From assembly GCA_037349315.1 (NCBI GenBank), contig JBAIAC010000027.1:22050501-22114500 (forward strand): a stretch of DNA of 64,000 nt. Direction: 5' to 3'. The stretch is from Chelydra serpentina. Taxonomy: Eukaryota > Chordata > Testudines > Chelydridae. A model generated the notes under the pieces. The model saw nothing but the letters and a program-made list of their open reading frames with translations, did not search any database and was not told where the DNA came from. The translations under genes were made by a program, and so were the position numbers. Shown one piece after another: positions 31,517-43,415 of this stretch (position 1 is the stretch's first letter; every line of letters starts with the position of its first letter).

Positions 31517-32042
31517 GGCGGGGCGGTCGGCCTTGGATCATGTAAGGTGCCTTTTACCTCCCGCCCCCATTTCCACCACTGGGGGCTCTGCAGATGAACT
31601 TTTGAACTCTGGGGCTGCACTGGCCAGGGACAGAGACTTTTGGGTGCTGGACTTTGGGGTTGTTGGACTTTTGGGACTTTGGGAGACTTTTGGATTGCTG
31701 GACTCAAGAACCCAAGGGAGAGGTAACGGCCCAATTTGCTGGGGTGGCTCTTGTCACTCATGGTTTGGTTATGAATCCCGTTCGTGGTGTTTCCCCAACA
31801 TAATGCCGCATTGTTTCTCTTTGTCATTAAAAAGCTTTTGCTACACTCAGACTCTGTGCTTGCGAGAGGGGAAGTATTGCCCCTTAGAGGCGCCCGGTGG
31901 GGAGTGTGGGGGGTGATATATATTTGTCCCAGGTCACTGGGTGGGGGCTCGAGCTGGTTTTGCATTGTGTTATTGGAACAGAACCCTTAGATGCTGAACC
32001 CAGCCCTCGTTGCTGCCAAGTCTGACGGGCAGAAGGGTTACA
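31517..32042 (+). mobile_element. LTR 3' part, probably Gypsy-type
   Basis: Ends GGCAGAAGGGTTACA. It contains ATTAAAAAGCTTTTGCTACA (polyadenylation signal variant ATTAAA at about 31826) and TCTGTGCTTGCGAGAGGGGA. This matches what I know of turtle LTRs. Its 5' part may lie on the far side of the CR1 tail, which would make that tail a nested insertion. That is not proven. Confidence 0.5.
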
Positions 32043-33640
32043 ATAGAAATGGGATGAAATTTAATAGTGCAAAGTGCAAGGTCATGCATTTAGGGATTAA
32101 AAAGAATTTTTGCTATTAGCTGGGGGTGTATCAGTTGGAAACAACAAAGGAGGAGAAAGCCCTGTGTCATAAATATGAAGGGAAGGGGGAGAGGGTCTGA
32201 TGCAGTGCTATAAAATCCTCTTTCCAGTAAAAGGTTAAGAAATGCAGGTAGCCAGACTGACACCTGACCTGGCTGGCATCTGACCAATAAGGGGACAAGA
32301 TACTTTCAAACTTTGGGAGGGGGGAAGGTTTTTATGTGTGTCTTTGTCTGTGTCAGAGTGATCTTGGAAGACAGAAGGAACCTACAGAAAATCAAACCTC
32401 CCTTTTCTGAAGTAAGTTTAGATAGCATAGCGTATAGATTTCTGTTTAATTTAGCTTGGTGTATCCCCTGTGTTAGAAGGGGCAGGGGGGGGGGTTATTC
32501 ATGGTTTTCTGGAACTTTAAGGTTTTGCCCAGAGGGGGAAATCTCTCTGAGTTTGGAAATATAGTGTCCTGTAAAATAGTTACCATCGTGATTTTACAGA
32601 GATGATTTTACCATCTTTATTTTTAATAAAATCCTTCTTTTAAGAAGCTGACTGTTTTCTATGGTGTTAAAACCCAGGGGGTGGGTTTTTAGATCACTGT
32701 GTAACCAATTGGTTAGGAGATTATCCCCAAGCTTCCCAGGACAGGGGGGTACGGGCTTGAGAGGATATTTTGGGGGGTGGGGGGGAGAAGGGACTTCAAG
32801 TGGTCCCCTTTCCTGGATTCCTGTTTAGAACACTTGGTGGTGGCAGTGGAAGAAGCATTTCTCAGGGTGCAGGGAATTTTGTACCTTGGGGGTTTCAACC
32901 TAAGCTGGTAAAAATAAGCTTAGGGGCTCTTAATGCGGGTCCCCATGTCTTTACCCTAGAGTTTAGAGTGGGGAGGGAACCCTGACACCCTGGGTGTATC
33001 GGTTGATCACAGGATGACTATGAGCCGCCAATGTGATCTGACTGTGAAAAAGGCTAATGCGGTCCCAGGATGCATCAGGCGAGGTATTTCTAGTAGAGAT
33101 AAGGAGGTGTTAGTACCCTTATACAAGGCACAGGTGAGACCCCATGTGGAATACTGTGTGCAGTTCTGGTCTCCCATGTTTAAGAAAGATGAATTCAAAC
33201 TGGAACAGGTGCAGAGAAGAGCTACTAAGATGATCAAAGTAATGGAAAACCTACCTTAAGAGGGGAGACTCAAAGAGCTTGGCTGGTTTAGCCTAACCAA
33301 ATGAAGGCTGAGGGGAGGGATGATCGCTCTCTATAAATACATCAGAAGGATAAATACCATGGAGGGAGAGGAGTTATGTAAGTTAAGCGCTGATGTGGGC
33401 ACAAGAAGAAATGGATATAAACTGGCCATCAACAAGTCGAGGCTTGAAATTAGATGAAGGTTTCGAACCATCAGAAGAGTGAAGTTCTGGAACAGCCTTT
33501 CCAGGGCAGCAGTGGGGGCAAAATATCTAACAGGCTTCAAGACCGAGCTTGATAAGTGGGGATGGTAAGATGAAACAGCCAACAGTGGCATGTAGTCAAT
33601 CTGCGACTGCTAGTAGTATCCCCAACGGCCAGTGATGGGA
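32043..33640 (+). mobile_element. CR1 LINE, ORF2 C-terminal part, split by a solo LTR
   Basis: 32043-32164 reads as the NSAKCKVMHLG-like block and runs to GGAGAAAGCCCTG. After the LTR, 33008-33259 encodes SRQCDLTVKKANAVPGCIRR, PLYKAQVRPHVEYCVQFWSP and EQVQRRATKMIKVMENLP. Further C-terminal text follows in broken frames to about 33570. The 3' end differs from the common tail. Stops interrupt the rest of the frame. Confidence 0.85.
32165..32987 (+). mobile_element. Solo LTR inside CR1, exact 5-bp duplication
   Basis: 823 bp, TGTCATAAATATGAAGGG to AACCCTGACA, flanked by CCCTG (32160-32164, 32988-32992). TATAAAA at 32209-32215 and AATAAA at 32625-32630 place the promoter and polyadenylation signal on the plus strand. 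No internal genes. A 5-bp duplication suits an endogenous retrovirus or a Gypsy element. Confidence 0.9.
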
Positions 33641-34290
33641 CACTAGACGGGGAGGGCTCTAAGTTACTACAGAGAATTCTTTCATCCTTTTGCCAAAGCT
33701 AGCTGGTGTCTGGGGACAAAGAGAGACGTGAAAGACAATCTTCTACACAACACACAGCACCAGACGTATCACATGGCCCTGTGGCAAAGCATCGCTGCTA
33801 TATGGTGAAGGTGGCTATCCTTTGGTATGAAGAAGTACAACTTCTTAAAGTGGCAAATTAGCCCCTACATGGGTTACATAGCTGCATCCCTGCCAACTGC
33901 CCCGCTTTCTTCAGTTCTCTGTGCCAGGCGGGCATTTGTCTGGCCGGGAGGAGAGAGAGGGATCAGCCAATGCACAAACCCCACCCACTTAAATCCGCTC
34001 TATGTGCAGGTGGGCAGTTTGTCTCACAAGTCTCAAGTCCTGTGGCGATGGGGGGTGGCAAAGAGGGCAGACAGAGGATACTTTTGGGAGCAGCCTGGGC
34101 ATGATGGTCACTCATCATAGACACTGGAGTGGCTGCGTCATTCATATCCTGCCCATGTGTCAGAGCAGGGGATAGTGCTGCTCTTCCCAATCCAGGGAAA
34201 GGGGGGGAAAGGATCCCCAAGCAACACCTGCTCCATTTCCTGACCTGCCAGCTGACTGTGGCTGGTTGATCATCCAACTCTGTGATCATA
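33641..34290. other. No gene seen
   Basis: May contain the 5' region of the LINE that starts just downstream. No coding frame is supported. Confidence 0.35.
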
Positions 34291-37200
34291 ATCCACAGAA
34301 TGTGAAGTATATAAAATGTGAGTACTGTCTCAAGGCACATCCTGATGCTCCTGGACACTGATAACCAAGCAGAGAGGAGGACTGCCATCATCACCTGAGA
34401 ATGGAAGAGATATGACTTCGACATCACTGCTCCTAGCGAAACTCGCTTCACCAATGAGTCAAAGAGGTTGGTGTTGGATATACCTTCCATTGGATTGGTT
34501 TGTCTACTGCTGAGAGGCACCAGGCAGGTGTCGGTTTCCCCATTCAAACATCCATCTCACAGAAGCTGGACTCTCTACCAAAAGGCATCAGTGGCAGACT
34601 TATGGCTCGGCGTATTGGTCTGTCTGGTGGAAGATAAGCTATGCTCATTGGGCATGTGCTCCTACTAGACAAACCCCACAGAAACCAAACACAAATTGTA
34701 TGAAGACCTAGAAAGTGTCATTAGAACAACTCCACTTAATGATCAATTTATATTCAGTGCAGATTTTAATGTCAGGTTCAGCCATAATCATACAGCCTGG
34801 AAAAAGTCATCAGCCATCAAAGCCTCAGCAGTGAAAACTCCAACAGTACTCTTCTTCTTACCACCTGCTCGGCCAATACTGTATTCCAGCAAATGAATAC
34901 ATTTAAAACAACACGATTCCTCCTTGTTCCCACCATTTGTATTTGACAGACTTTGTCATAGTGCGCCGCGGGATCTGCAGGGTGTCAACCTGATCAGGGT
35001 GATGAGAGGCACTGGGGTGCAGCAAAATGCAGCCAGCCATCTGATCCAAGAAGCATCAGCAGTGAGCCAAAACCGTAAAGAAACGTAACATCCAGAAGCT
35101 CAAGCTCTTAGATAAACAGAAGGAACTGCAGCAAACGTTTTCAGAACCTTTTCCATCACCAGACAGCCCTGTAATGGATGTTGAGTGGAGCCAGGTTTGC
35201 AAGATAACACTCAGCTCTGCCAGTGATGTGCTAGGTTTTAGCACAAGGAAACATCAAGATTGGTTCAATGAAAATAACCCAGAGATAATGCAAGTATTTT
35301 GTTCACTGCGTGTGGCCCATAAAACATGGTTATTTGACAAGACTTCAGCCACTAAGAGAAGAAAGCTGCCTATCACAGCTTTAAGCAATCTGCCCAGTCT
35401 AAGTTGCATATAAAGAAAGATGATTGGTGGAAGCACGCAGCAGAAAATATCCAATGGGCTGCAGCCCAGAAAGACAATAAACACTTTTACAATCAATTGA
35501 AACTGGTTGTTGGTCCCATATCTCGTGGTAGCATTGCCATCCATAGTGCAGATGGCAGTATACTACACACAGACAAAAAGGCCACCATCAACCACTGGCC
35601 TGAACTCTTTAACAGTCTACTTAATTGTCCTTCTACATGTTTGGATGCTGCTATCGACAGCCTACCACAGTTCCCAATACATGAAGAACTCGCTCAACTG
35701 CTAAGTGTTATCGAGACAGAAGCCGCCATCAAACAGTTGTCACAAGGAAAGGTACCTGGCTTAGACATAACGCCACTGGAAGTCTATAAGCCTGGTGATC
35801 ATCACATGTGTGGAATGCTCATGCAACTCTTCAGCAGCATCTGGGAGCAGGAGACCATGCCTCAGGACTTCAAGTATGCCTCAGTTGTCCATATATACAA
35901 ATGCACGGGTGACTGAGCAGTTTGCAATAACCATTGTGGTATCTTGCATCTTTCCATTGCTGGGAAGGTTTTGGCGCATCTGACTCGATAGACTCTCCGT
36001 TATCACTGATAACATCATTTCAGAGAGTCAGTGTGGCTTTTGCGTGGGATGCAGAATAGCGGATGTGTTTTTTGCTGCTCACTAAATACAGGAAAAGTGC
36101 CAGGAACAAAACCATGACCTCTATATGCTGTTTTCAGACCAGATTAAGGCCTTTGACACTGTTAGTCATGAGAGTCTCTGGCAGCATGCTGGCTAGAGTG
36201 CTAGAAAATGGTGTTTTATTACAGCCTTTCTTTGCCACAAACGGTATGAAGCAGGGCTGTGTGTTCACACCTACGTTACCTCCCATTCTCTTTGGGACTA
36301 TGCTGCTGGATTCGTTTAAAGGCTACGACCAGGGTATTTATATGCAATTCCGCACAGATGGAAGCACTTTCAATCTTCGTGCTCGCACTGAAGTGATCGA
36401 CTTTCTTGTCAGGGAGTTCCTCTTCGCTGGTGACGGTGTGCTCATAGCACAAACTGTTGAAGACACGCAGCATTTAATCAACTGCTTTTCTAGATAAGGA
36501 AAGTGATTTGGACTCTCTAGAAGCCTTAAAAAAAGCAAAGTGCTTTACCAGCTGGCTCCAGGGAAAACATATTCTGCCCCCAAAATTGCAATTGATGACA
36601 CACTGCTTAATGTAGTAGAAAGGTTTTGCTATCTTGGCAGCACTTTATCTAATAATGCCATGATCAATGATGAAATCACACAGCACATTTCTAAAGCCAG
36701 TTCTGCCTATGGTCGACTTTGTCATTGCCTGTGGCATGGGAGAGGCATTCGACTTCATACCAAGATTAGTGTCTATCATGCAATTGTATCAAGCACGCGT
36801 CTCTACAGCTGTGAAGCACAGACATTTTATAGCAGGGACTTGAAGCAATAGGAGCGTTTTCACATGCACTGTCTGCATCTCATTTGTAACATCAAGTGTT
36901 TGGACAAGATACCAAAAATCGAAGTCCTGGACCAGTGCTGCATGATGATCACTGAATCCCTAATCATACAGGTTCAACTTCACCTTGTACATATGGATGA
37001 TGCGCGGCTCCCCAAAGCCATATTTTATGAACAGTTGTAAATGGGAGCACCTAAGTTGGAAGGCCAACAAAAACAACGCAAGGATCTCAGAGGTCACCTA
37101 AATGCAAGCCACGTTGACCCAAACACATGGGAAGTTGCTGCTGCCAACAGATCAGAATGGCAGCAGACCTGCTGGTCTGTGGTTAAAGCCATCGAGAACA

Positions 37201-37336
37201 GCAGACCAGAAAAAGCCAAAGAGAAGCATGAGAGAAGAAAGCAGGTGTGATAAAAACATGCAGCCATGTCTGCCCAATGTGTGGATGCATCTGTGGATCC
37301 CTCATCAGTTTACATTCACACAAGCAGACACACTGA
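34291..37336 (+). mobile_element. Non-LTR retrotransposon with endonuclease, RT and C2H2 finger
   Basis: Broken frames give, in order: endonuclease blocks (YDFDITAPSETRFTNESKR at about 34410-34465; EDLESVIRTTP then FIFSADFNVRFSHNHTAWKK at 34702-34806), a linker, RT (KQLSQGKVPGLDITPLEVYK at about 35730-35790; DLYMLFSDQIKAFDTVSHES at about 36115-36175; TNGMKQGCVFTPTL at about 36240-36280), the catalytic box FAGD (36423-36434), then connection and C-terminal blocks (YHAIVSSTRLYSCEAQTFY; DPNTWEVAAANRSEW) and a zinc finger ending at a stop at 37334-37336. This is a different clade from CR1; I cannot assign it firmly. The catalytic box lost its first Asp and many stops are present. Confidence 0.8.
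37271..37333 (+). pseudogene. C-terminal C2H2 zinc finger of the non-LTR element
   Basis: CPMCGCICGSLISLHSHKQ then TH, spacing CX2CX12HX3H, directly followed by TGA. The finger spacing is intact although the upstream RT is dead. The finger probably helps bind nucleic acid during target-primed reverse transcription, which is inference. Confidence 0.75.
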
Positions 37337-38049
37337 AACAAACTGACTTTCCTATGGCAACTGTGACAAGACACTCCAACAACACTGTTCGATATTTTCA
37401 TTAATGACGTGGATAATGGAGTAGAGAGTATACTTATAAAATGTACAGATGACACCAAGCTGGGAGGGGGTTCAAGCACTTTGGAGGACAGTATTAGAAT
37501 TCAAAATGACCTTGGCAAATTGGAGAATTGGTTTGAATTCAACAAGATGAAATTCAGTAAAGACAAGTGCAAAGTACTTCACATAGGAAGGAAAAATCAA
37601 ATGCTCAACTACTAACTGGGGAACAACTGGCTGGGCGGATCACAGATTGAATATGAGTCAATGTGATGCAGCTGTTAAAAAGGCTAATATAATGCTGGGG
37701 TGTATTAACAGGAGTGTCGAGTGTAAATCATGGGAGTAACTGTACTGCTCTATACTCAGCTGGAGCGCTGTGTCCAGTTCTGGGCCCCACACTTTAGGAA
37801 AAATGTGGACAAATTGGAAAGTCTGGAGGAGAGAAACAAAACCGCTAAAAGGTTTAGAAACCCTGACCTATGAGGGAAGGTTAAAAAAACTGGGCGTGAG
37901 TAAAGAACACGCGGGGAGGTGGAAGAAAGAAAACACAGTTTTCAAATGTGTTAAGGGCTCTGATAAAGAGGGCGATGATCAATTGTTCATCTGAAGGTAG
38001 GACAAGAAGTCATGGACTTAATCTGCTGCAAGGGAGATGTAGGTTAGAC

Positions 38050-38521
38050 CAGTGGTTTTCAACCCTTTTTCATTTGTGAACCTCTGAAAAATGTTGACTG
38101 GAGGTGCAGACCCCTTTGGAAATCTATTGTCTCTATATGTAGCTGAATTCTGTTTAGTCAGTTTTCAGTCTGATCTCAAACTCAAATCACCAGGAGGGCC
38201 ACATGAGAACTAGTAAATTGGCCCGAGGGCCGCATCACTGAAACCTTTTCATACAATGATACAAAAGTATAGTCAAAAATGAAAAAAAAGAAGAGCAATA
38301 TAGTATTCTATTAAAAGTCAATGTATTAACTTTTTAAAAACTAATGCAAAGAGAGGTTTTAGTAAAATATAAACACTCAGTAATGTTTGAAATAACTCCG
38401 TGGGCCGCATGGGGCCCGCGGGTCGCGTGTTTGAGACCCCCTGGTCTAAGTCTTTCACAGACCCCTTAGACATAGTCCGCAGAACACCAGGGGTCCACAG
38501 ACCACAGGTTGAAAACCACTA
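38050..38521. mobile_element. hAT-like MITE carrying a second hAT-like MITE
   Basis: Ends CAGTGGTTTTCAACCC and GGTTGAAAACCACTA, flanked by GGTTAGAC (38042-38049) and GGTTAAAT (38522-38529), 6 of 8 identical, both differences being transitions. 472 bp including the nested element at 38166-38443. Confidence 0.8.
38166..38443. mobile_element. Nested hAT-like MITE (CAGGGGTCTCAAAC family)
   Basis: Degenerate start CAGTCTGATCTCAAACTC and end GTGTTTGAGACCCCCTG. AT-rich interior with GGCCGCAT-type ends. The same family is at 42044-42393. Confidence 0.7.
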
Positions 38522-38601
38522 GGTTAAATATTAGGAAAATCTTTCTAACTATTGTTGAGATGAGTTCCTGTCTGCTTCCTGTAAAACTTGCCCATACCAG
38601 T

Positions 38602-39669
38602 TGTGACGGGTTGGGGCCACAGAGACCTGCTTGGTGCTGCCACCTGGTGTGCCAAGGCTACTTCTGCCCCTGCTTCCAGGCCTTTTCCAGCTTGGGACTC
38701 CCGAATCCTGTCTGTTTTGAGCCAGATTCCACTGATCTGCTGCAAACACAGACCCAGGTCCGAACCAAGTCCACTCACCACTGTAAGGCCCCTGGAAGCG
38801 CTCTTGCCTTTGACACCCAGCTGCTCATCTCCAAGGAGGTTCAAACCCTTAATAAATCCGTTTTACCCTGTATAAAGCTTATACAGGGTAAACTCATAAA
38901 CAGTTCGCCTTCTATTTCACAGATAGAAAGTATGCACACCTGTTCGCTCTCCCTTTGCACTAACTCGTACTCAAGGAAACTTAATAAGTAAAAAGTGATT
39001 TTAATAAGTACAGAAAATAGCATTTAAGTGAGTTCAATCAGTGACAAACAGAACAAAGTGAATTACCGAATAAAATAAAAGAGAACACGCAGTTCTATGT
39101 CTAATCACCCTGTGTACAGATAAACCCCTCACTGGGTCCAGCAATCACTCACCCCCCTAACGTCTTTGTCCTCTGTTCAGTCTCTTTCAGGTCTCCTTGG
39201 GGGATGGAGAGCTTCTTCCTTTAGCCAGCTCAAGACAAAATGGAGGGGTTTCCTCGGGGTTTAAATAGATTTTTTTCTCTGGGTGGACACCCCTCCCTCT
39301 CCCTGTGTAGCATCCAGTTACCAAATGGAGTTGGGGTCACATGGACCAGTCACATGCACAACTCAGTTCCAGACCAGCCACATTCCTGGCAAAGTTTCGA
39401 TGTGGATTGGTGACTGCAAGTTCTATTGTCTGTTAAGTGCTTCTTGATTGGGCACTTAACCTGCACATTCCTTTCTCAAGAAATACAACCGATATTCATA
39501 ACTTCAACTACAACAATGATACATGTATACAAACAGGAGGAATAAATTCAGTAGGTCATAACTTTCACAGAGATATGTTACATGGCACATGTAGCATAAA
39601 ACATATTCTAGTTACATATATACATTTATAAGCATCTCCCCATAAAGTTTTATGGGGAACAGCGTCACA
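38602..39669 (-). mobile_element. Solo LTR, 1.07 kb, exact 5-bp duplication
   Basis: TGTGACGGGTTGGGGCC to AACAGCGTCACA, flanked by CCAGT (38597-38601, 39670-39674). No internal genes. TTTATT-type and AT-rich text suggests minus sense. It contains the palindrome at 38862-38892. It shares no obvious sequence with the other LTRs except TGTGAC...GTCACA ends. Confidence 0.85.
38862..38892. repeat. Perfect 14-bp inverted repeat in the LTR
   Basis: TTTACCCTGTATAA, spacer AGC, TTATACAGGGTAAA. A stable hairpin near the middle of the LTR; it could mark an RNA structure in the R region. Role unknown. Confidence 0.85.
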
Positions 39670-39674
39670 CCAGT

Positions 39675-40369
39675 ATTGCCCTGGCCTCTTCTTTTGTCAT
39701 TCAGTGTGGCACACATTGTAAAGCAATATGCATTTCCTCACCTTTTGGGGGCAAAGCCAGACTTTGAGGCACCTGCTCCCCTACTTGGTGTTAACTTTGC
39801 TTGTGCCAATCAGAAACGAACACAAACAGGTTTTGGGCCCCGTCCCCTATGACACTTCTATGATGTCATAGTTGGTACTTTAGGGGCTGCCTGCCATGTG
39901 CAGGCAGGGAGAGGAGAAAGAAAAACGAATCCTGTGTATCCTGTGTACACCCGTAACCGAGCCTGATCACCTCGAAGCCTCTCTCTCAGCTCACATGTTT
40001 CAAACAGAGTTTCTACGTTTGCCGGTCGTTATGCGTTGGTTTGTATTTGTGAGTATCAGTTATTACTAAATGTTGTATCTTTGTTTATAAATATTGTTAG
40101 TACATATTTAGTTATTGTGTGTTTTAAGTTTCATTAACTCTATTAGCTAATCTAACGCTGCTCCCTTACCCCTTGTAATTATCCCCAATAAAACTTTAAA
40201 TTGATTAATTTTAGTTGTGTGTGTGCGTGTCTGCAGTTTGCAGCGTGACCCATATTCTCCTTGCATCCCTTACCAATATAGTCTATTGCCACGTGCAGCC
40301 TAGTAAATAACAGGCCTGCATTTCCTTTCGCCCCTGCGTGCCCGTGGCAATCCACAACTATAAGGGTAG
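39675..40369. other. No gene seen; possible LTR-like segment
   Basis: About 39890-40210 is AT-rich with CCCCAATAAAACTTTAAATT (polyadenylation-like, about 40184) and may be another LTR remnant. No defined ends. Confidence 0.35.
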
Positions 40370-40535
40370 GCTTCCAAGGGAGGTTGTGGATTCCATCACT
40401 GGAGGTTTTTAAGAACAGGTTGGACAAACAACTGTCAGGATGGTCTATCTGTACTTGGTCCTGCCAGAAGACAGGGAGGTGGATTTGATGGCCTCTCAAG
40501 GTGCTTGCAGCCCTACATTTCTATGATGCTATGAT
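40370..40535 (+). mobile_element. CR1-like 3' end, second subfamily
   Basis: GGGAGGTTGTGGATTCCATC, AGGTTGGACAAACAACTGTC and a TTCTATGATGCTATGAT end. A different subfamily from the tails at 6082 and 21482. Confidence 0.75.
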
Positions 40536-40539
40536 ACAT

Positions 40540-41975
40540 ACTGAATCTCCTTTCAAAAATCCAATATCATCAAATCCTCCATTGAGTTCTTCCACCTTTC
40601 TCACTAGGCCCATCATGGCTGCCATGCTGTGGCTGAGAAGGTCGTAGGGGTTTGATCCTTTGATCACACACTCTGAATACACAGCTTTTATCTTTGTAAG
40701 TTGTTTCTGTGGTCAACTGGCCCATGCAGTTCAGAAAACCTCCAGGCTAGTCAGAGCTGTGTCTGGTGACTTCAGCTCTGGCAGGAATTGACAGTGATTG
40801 TAAGTCTTTTCTGAGATGACAGTCTTCTCTGCTCCTGAGTCAATTTTAAAGTCAATAGTCTTTCCATGAATATTCAGTTTCACTCTCCAAGCACAGCTCC
40901 GTGTAATTACACGTGATAGATTCCAGAAACAATGCCTCTTGATTGCCAATATTGGTCAGTTCCCTGACTGCCTTGGTATGGCAAACAAATGCAAAATGTC
41001 CGTATTTTGTGCACTTATTACACCTGGTGACTTTGGCTGGACATGCATCATCTCTTGGGCTATGAAATTTCCACATCATGTACATTTAGGCTGACAGGCT
41101 TCGGTGTTTGACTGAAATTTATCCCTCTTAGCCTCAGGGGTCTTATGATAATGACTTCAAGCAGTCACCCTGAGTCTCTTTTATTGTTTCTAAGCTTTTT
41201 CAGGTTCTTCAAGTTTTTCCTGCCTTTATTTATTCTGCTGTTTCACTAGTTCTGTCTGTTTTGTTATCTGGATAGCTGTGTTGTAGGGTTAAGTCTGTTT
41301 GTAATTGTAGCTGCTGTGAAAAGAATTTATGTGTTAGCCCAATAACCAGCCTGTCTCTGATCTTTTCATGGTTTTCAGTCTCAAAATCACAGTTGTCAGC
41401 CAATATATGCAGAGCTCTTATCAAACATTCAACATTTTCCCCGGGTCCTTGAATTCCCTGATGAAAACAAACTCTTTCATAAACCACATTTCTCTGAGGT
41501 ATGCAGTATGCATCCGACATAGCCCGAACCCTTCCCTCGTCATCTTTGTGACTGTCTGCAGTAAAGGTAAAAGATTTAAAGATGTGTTCTGCCGGCTCCC
41601 CACAGCATCAATTAAAGCCCACACCTGAATATCTCCAGTTTCCTTGTGGAGTTTGGCTGCAATGAGAAATGTTGTAAAATGTTGCTTCCAGTCTGTCCAC
41701 TGTGACCATTTGTCAAAGTGGAAGTTCTCCGGGGCAGATGTTGAGGAGATCCTCCAACCTTTTTTGCTTTGTTCCTTCTGTTTCTGTCTGGCGCCGTGTC
41801 ATGTACACCGAGTACACGGTAGGGTGCAGGGCTGCTGCTAGCGGGTGATGCTACTGTACCAGATATGAACTGGCTACGGAGCTTCCTTCCCAGAGACACA
41901 CCAGACGTGCTCACTCTAAGATTCTTTAATGCTCTGCCACGTATAGGTCAGCTTGGTTTAAATGAGGGTATTAAG
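40540..41975 (-). pseudogene. Gypsy gag and protease remnant
   Basis: Minus-strand blocks in order: gag at about 41914-41230 (MWALIDAVGSRQNTSLNLLP; FKDPGKMLNV; ENVECLIRALHILADNCDFE; IRDRLVIGLTHKFFSQQLQL), a zinc knuckle region 41085-40990 (VTRCNKCTKYGHFAFVCHTK, CX2CX4HX4C), and an aspartic protease at 40949-40731 (LNIHGKTIDFKIDSGAEKTV, with the DSG catalytic motif intact). Frames are broken. It lies beside an LTR-like block at 41885-41970 that resembles the 3' LTR piece at 20880-21060, so it may belong to the same family as the pol at 20880-24590. RT onward is missing. Confidence 0.75.
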
Positions 41976-42457
41976 TATCAGGGGGGAGCCGTGTTAGTCG
42001 GTATCCACAAAAACAACGAGGAGTCGGGTGGCACCTTATAGACCAGGGGTCTCAAACACGCGGCCCGCGGAGCTCTTCCCTGCAGCCCGCCGGGCTCCCC
42101 GCGCCCCCCTCCTGGCCGCCCCCCCCCCCCCCGAGTTACGTTCTGAAGTTCTACCACCAGAACAGCTGTCTGGCGGCTTCACGGTTTCTGGGAGGGAGTG
42201 GGGAGGAGCGGGAAGCTGCACACACAGGGGAGGAGGCGGAGAAGGGGCGGAGAAGGGGCGGGGTCTAATGGAAGGGGTGGAGTGGGGGTGGAGCCGGAGG
42301 CAGCGAGGGGGCGGGGTCAGTGATGCGGCCCTCGGGCCAATGCACTAGTCCTCATGCGGCGGCTCTCGTGGTAATTTGAGTTTGAGACCCCTGGTATAGA
42401 CTAACAGATTTATTTGAGCATAAGCTTTCGTGGATAAAAAACCACTTATTCAGATAG
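41976..42457 (-). mobile_element. Penelope-type short repeat copy 3, with nested hAT MITE
   Basis: 41976-42043 (TATCAGGGGGGAGCCGTGTT, then CACCTTATAGAC) and 42402-42457 (TAACAGATTTATTTGAGC, ATAAGCTTTCGTGGATAAAA) form one antisense copy once the MITE at 42044-42393 is removed. Its hammerhead-like core reads CTGAATA, with G8 changed, then GTGG/CCAC stem II, GAAA, GC-TTAT-GC, so it is probably inactive. Unlike copies 1 and 2 it is not palindromic. Confidence 0.75.
42044..42393. mobile_element. hAT-like MITE in the Penelope-type repeat
   Basis: 350 bp, CAGGGGTCTCAAACACGCGG to GAGTTTGAGACCCCTG, flanked by TTATAGAC (42036-42043) and GTATAGAC (42394-42401), 7 of 8 identical. The GC-rich interior includes a C-run at 42120-42132. 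Same family as 38166-38443. Confidence 0.85.
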
Positions 42458-43084
42458 TGCCGCCTAGTGTCTGAACAGTACAATGCAGTTTAGTATTTCA
42501 TTACACAGCATTCAGACTACACACACAAAGCACTCTTTCTGGGTGCACACACCCAGGGGGCAGGACACAAGAGGGTGCAATGGCTAATGAACTAGTGTTC
42601 ACCTCTGGAGACCTGAGCTTGGCACACGCCTGGGGAGTCCAGCTGCTCACGCCCGCACACATGCACGCACACACACACACACATACACGCCCCTGGAGAG
42701 TGCCACAGTACACAAACTGCCCCCCCCCCATATACTCTGGGGCATGCTGCCCACAAAATACAATTTCAGACACACTGCAACATACAAAGCAGTTTCCTTG
42801 GGCATCCTTTAGCAACCCCTGTACAGAGCCCCTAGTGCCACTCTGGGGAGTCACTAAAACACAACGCCCTCCCCACAAATTGCCAGCTACACCCTGAAGC
42901 CAAACAGACACAGACCCATGGAAACCAGTCCTCACCTGGCTGGCAGTGACAGGGAGCGGCTGTGGGGAAACTGGGAGCCTTGTTTAGCTGGGAGAAAGAA
43001 TTTAAGCAGAAAAATGTGAATGATAATAGGGAATTTACTGTTTAAGAGCCCTTTATGAGATGCCCTAAAAACCACAATCCCACA
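42458..43084. other. No gene seen
   Basis: Contains a short CA repeat near 42659-42690 and otherwise unassigned sequence. Confidence 0.4.
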
Positions 43085-43415
43085 GCTGAGAAAGTTGCAC
43101 GGGTTAAAAAAACAACCTGGCTTAGAGGGGAAGGGAAACAAACAGAAGCCAATAACGAACCCAGGGGCAGTTGATAGCAATGAATATAAATCAGAAGTTA
43201 GAAAGCAGATAAGGGAAGCAAAAGGACACAAGGCTAGATCTATGGCCGGCAGAGTTAAGGACAATAAGGAGTTTTTCAAGTATAGTAGGAACAGAAGGAA
43301 TCCTAACAATGGTATTGATCCATTACAAGGCAGAAATGGTCAATAATAACAAAGAAAAGTCAGAAGTGTTCAATAAATATTTCCATTCTGTGTTTGGGAA
43401 AAAGCCAGTTGATGG
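43085..43415 (+). mobile_element. CR1 ORF2 middle fragment
   Basis: The frame 43095-43346 encodes NKQKPITNPGAVDSNEYKSE, VRKQIREAKGHKARSMAGRV and KEFFKYSRNRRN; a continuation in another frame (EKSEVFNKYFHSVFGKKP) runs to 43408. These are the region between endonuclease and RT in CR1. Confidence 0.8.

Larger units (their letters stand above)
37385..38560 (+). mobile_element. CR1 LINE fragment split by a hAT MITE
   Basis: 37388-37615 encodes FINDVDNGVESILIKCTDDT (a changed FADDT box), KLGGGSSTLEDSIRIQNDLG and KFSKDKCKVLHIGRKNQ. 37640-38041 continues in broken frames, and 38522-38560 is the next part of the same CR1 (TTAAATATTAGGAAAATC). The MITE at 38050-38521 lies between them. Confidence 0.8.
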
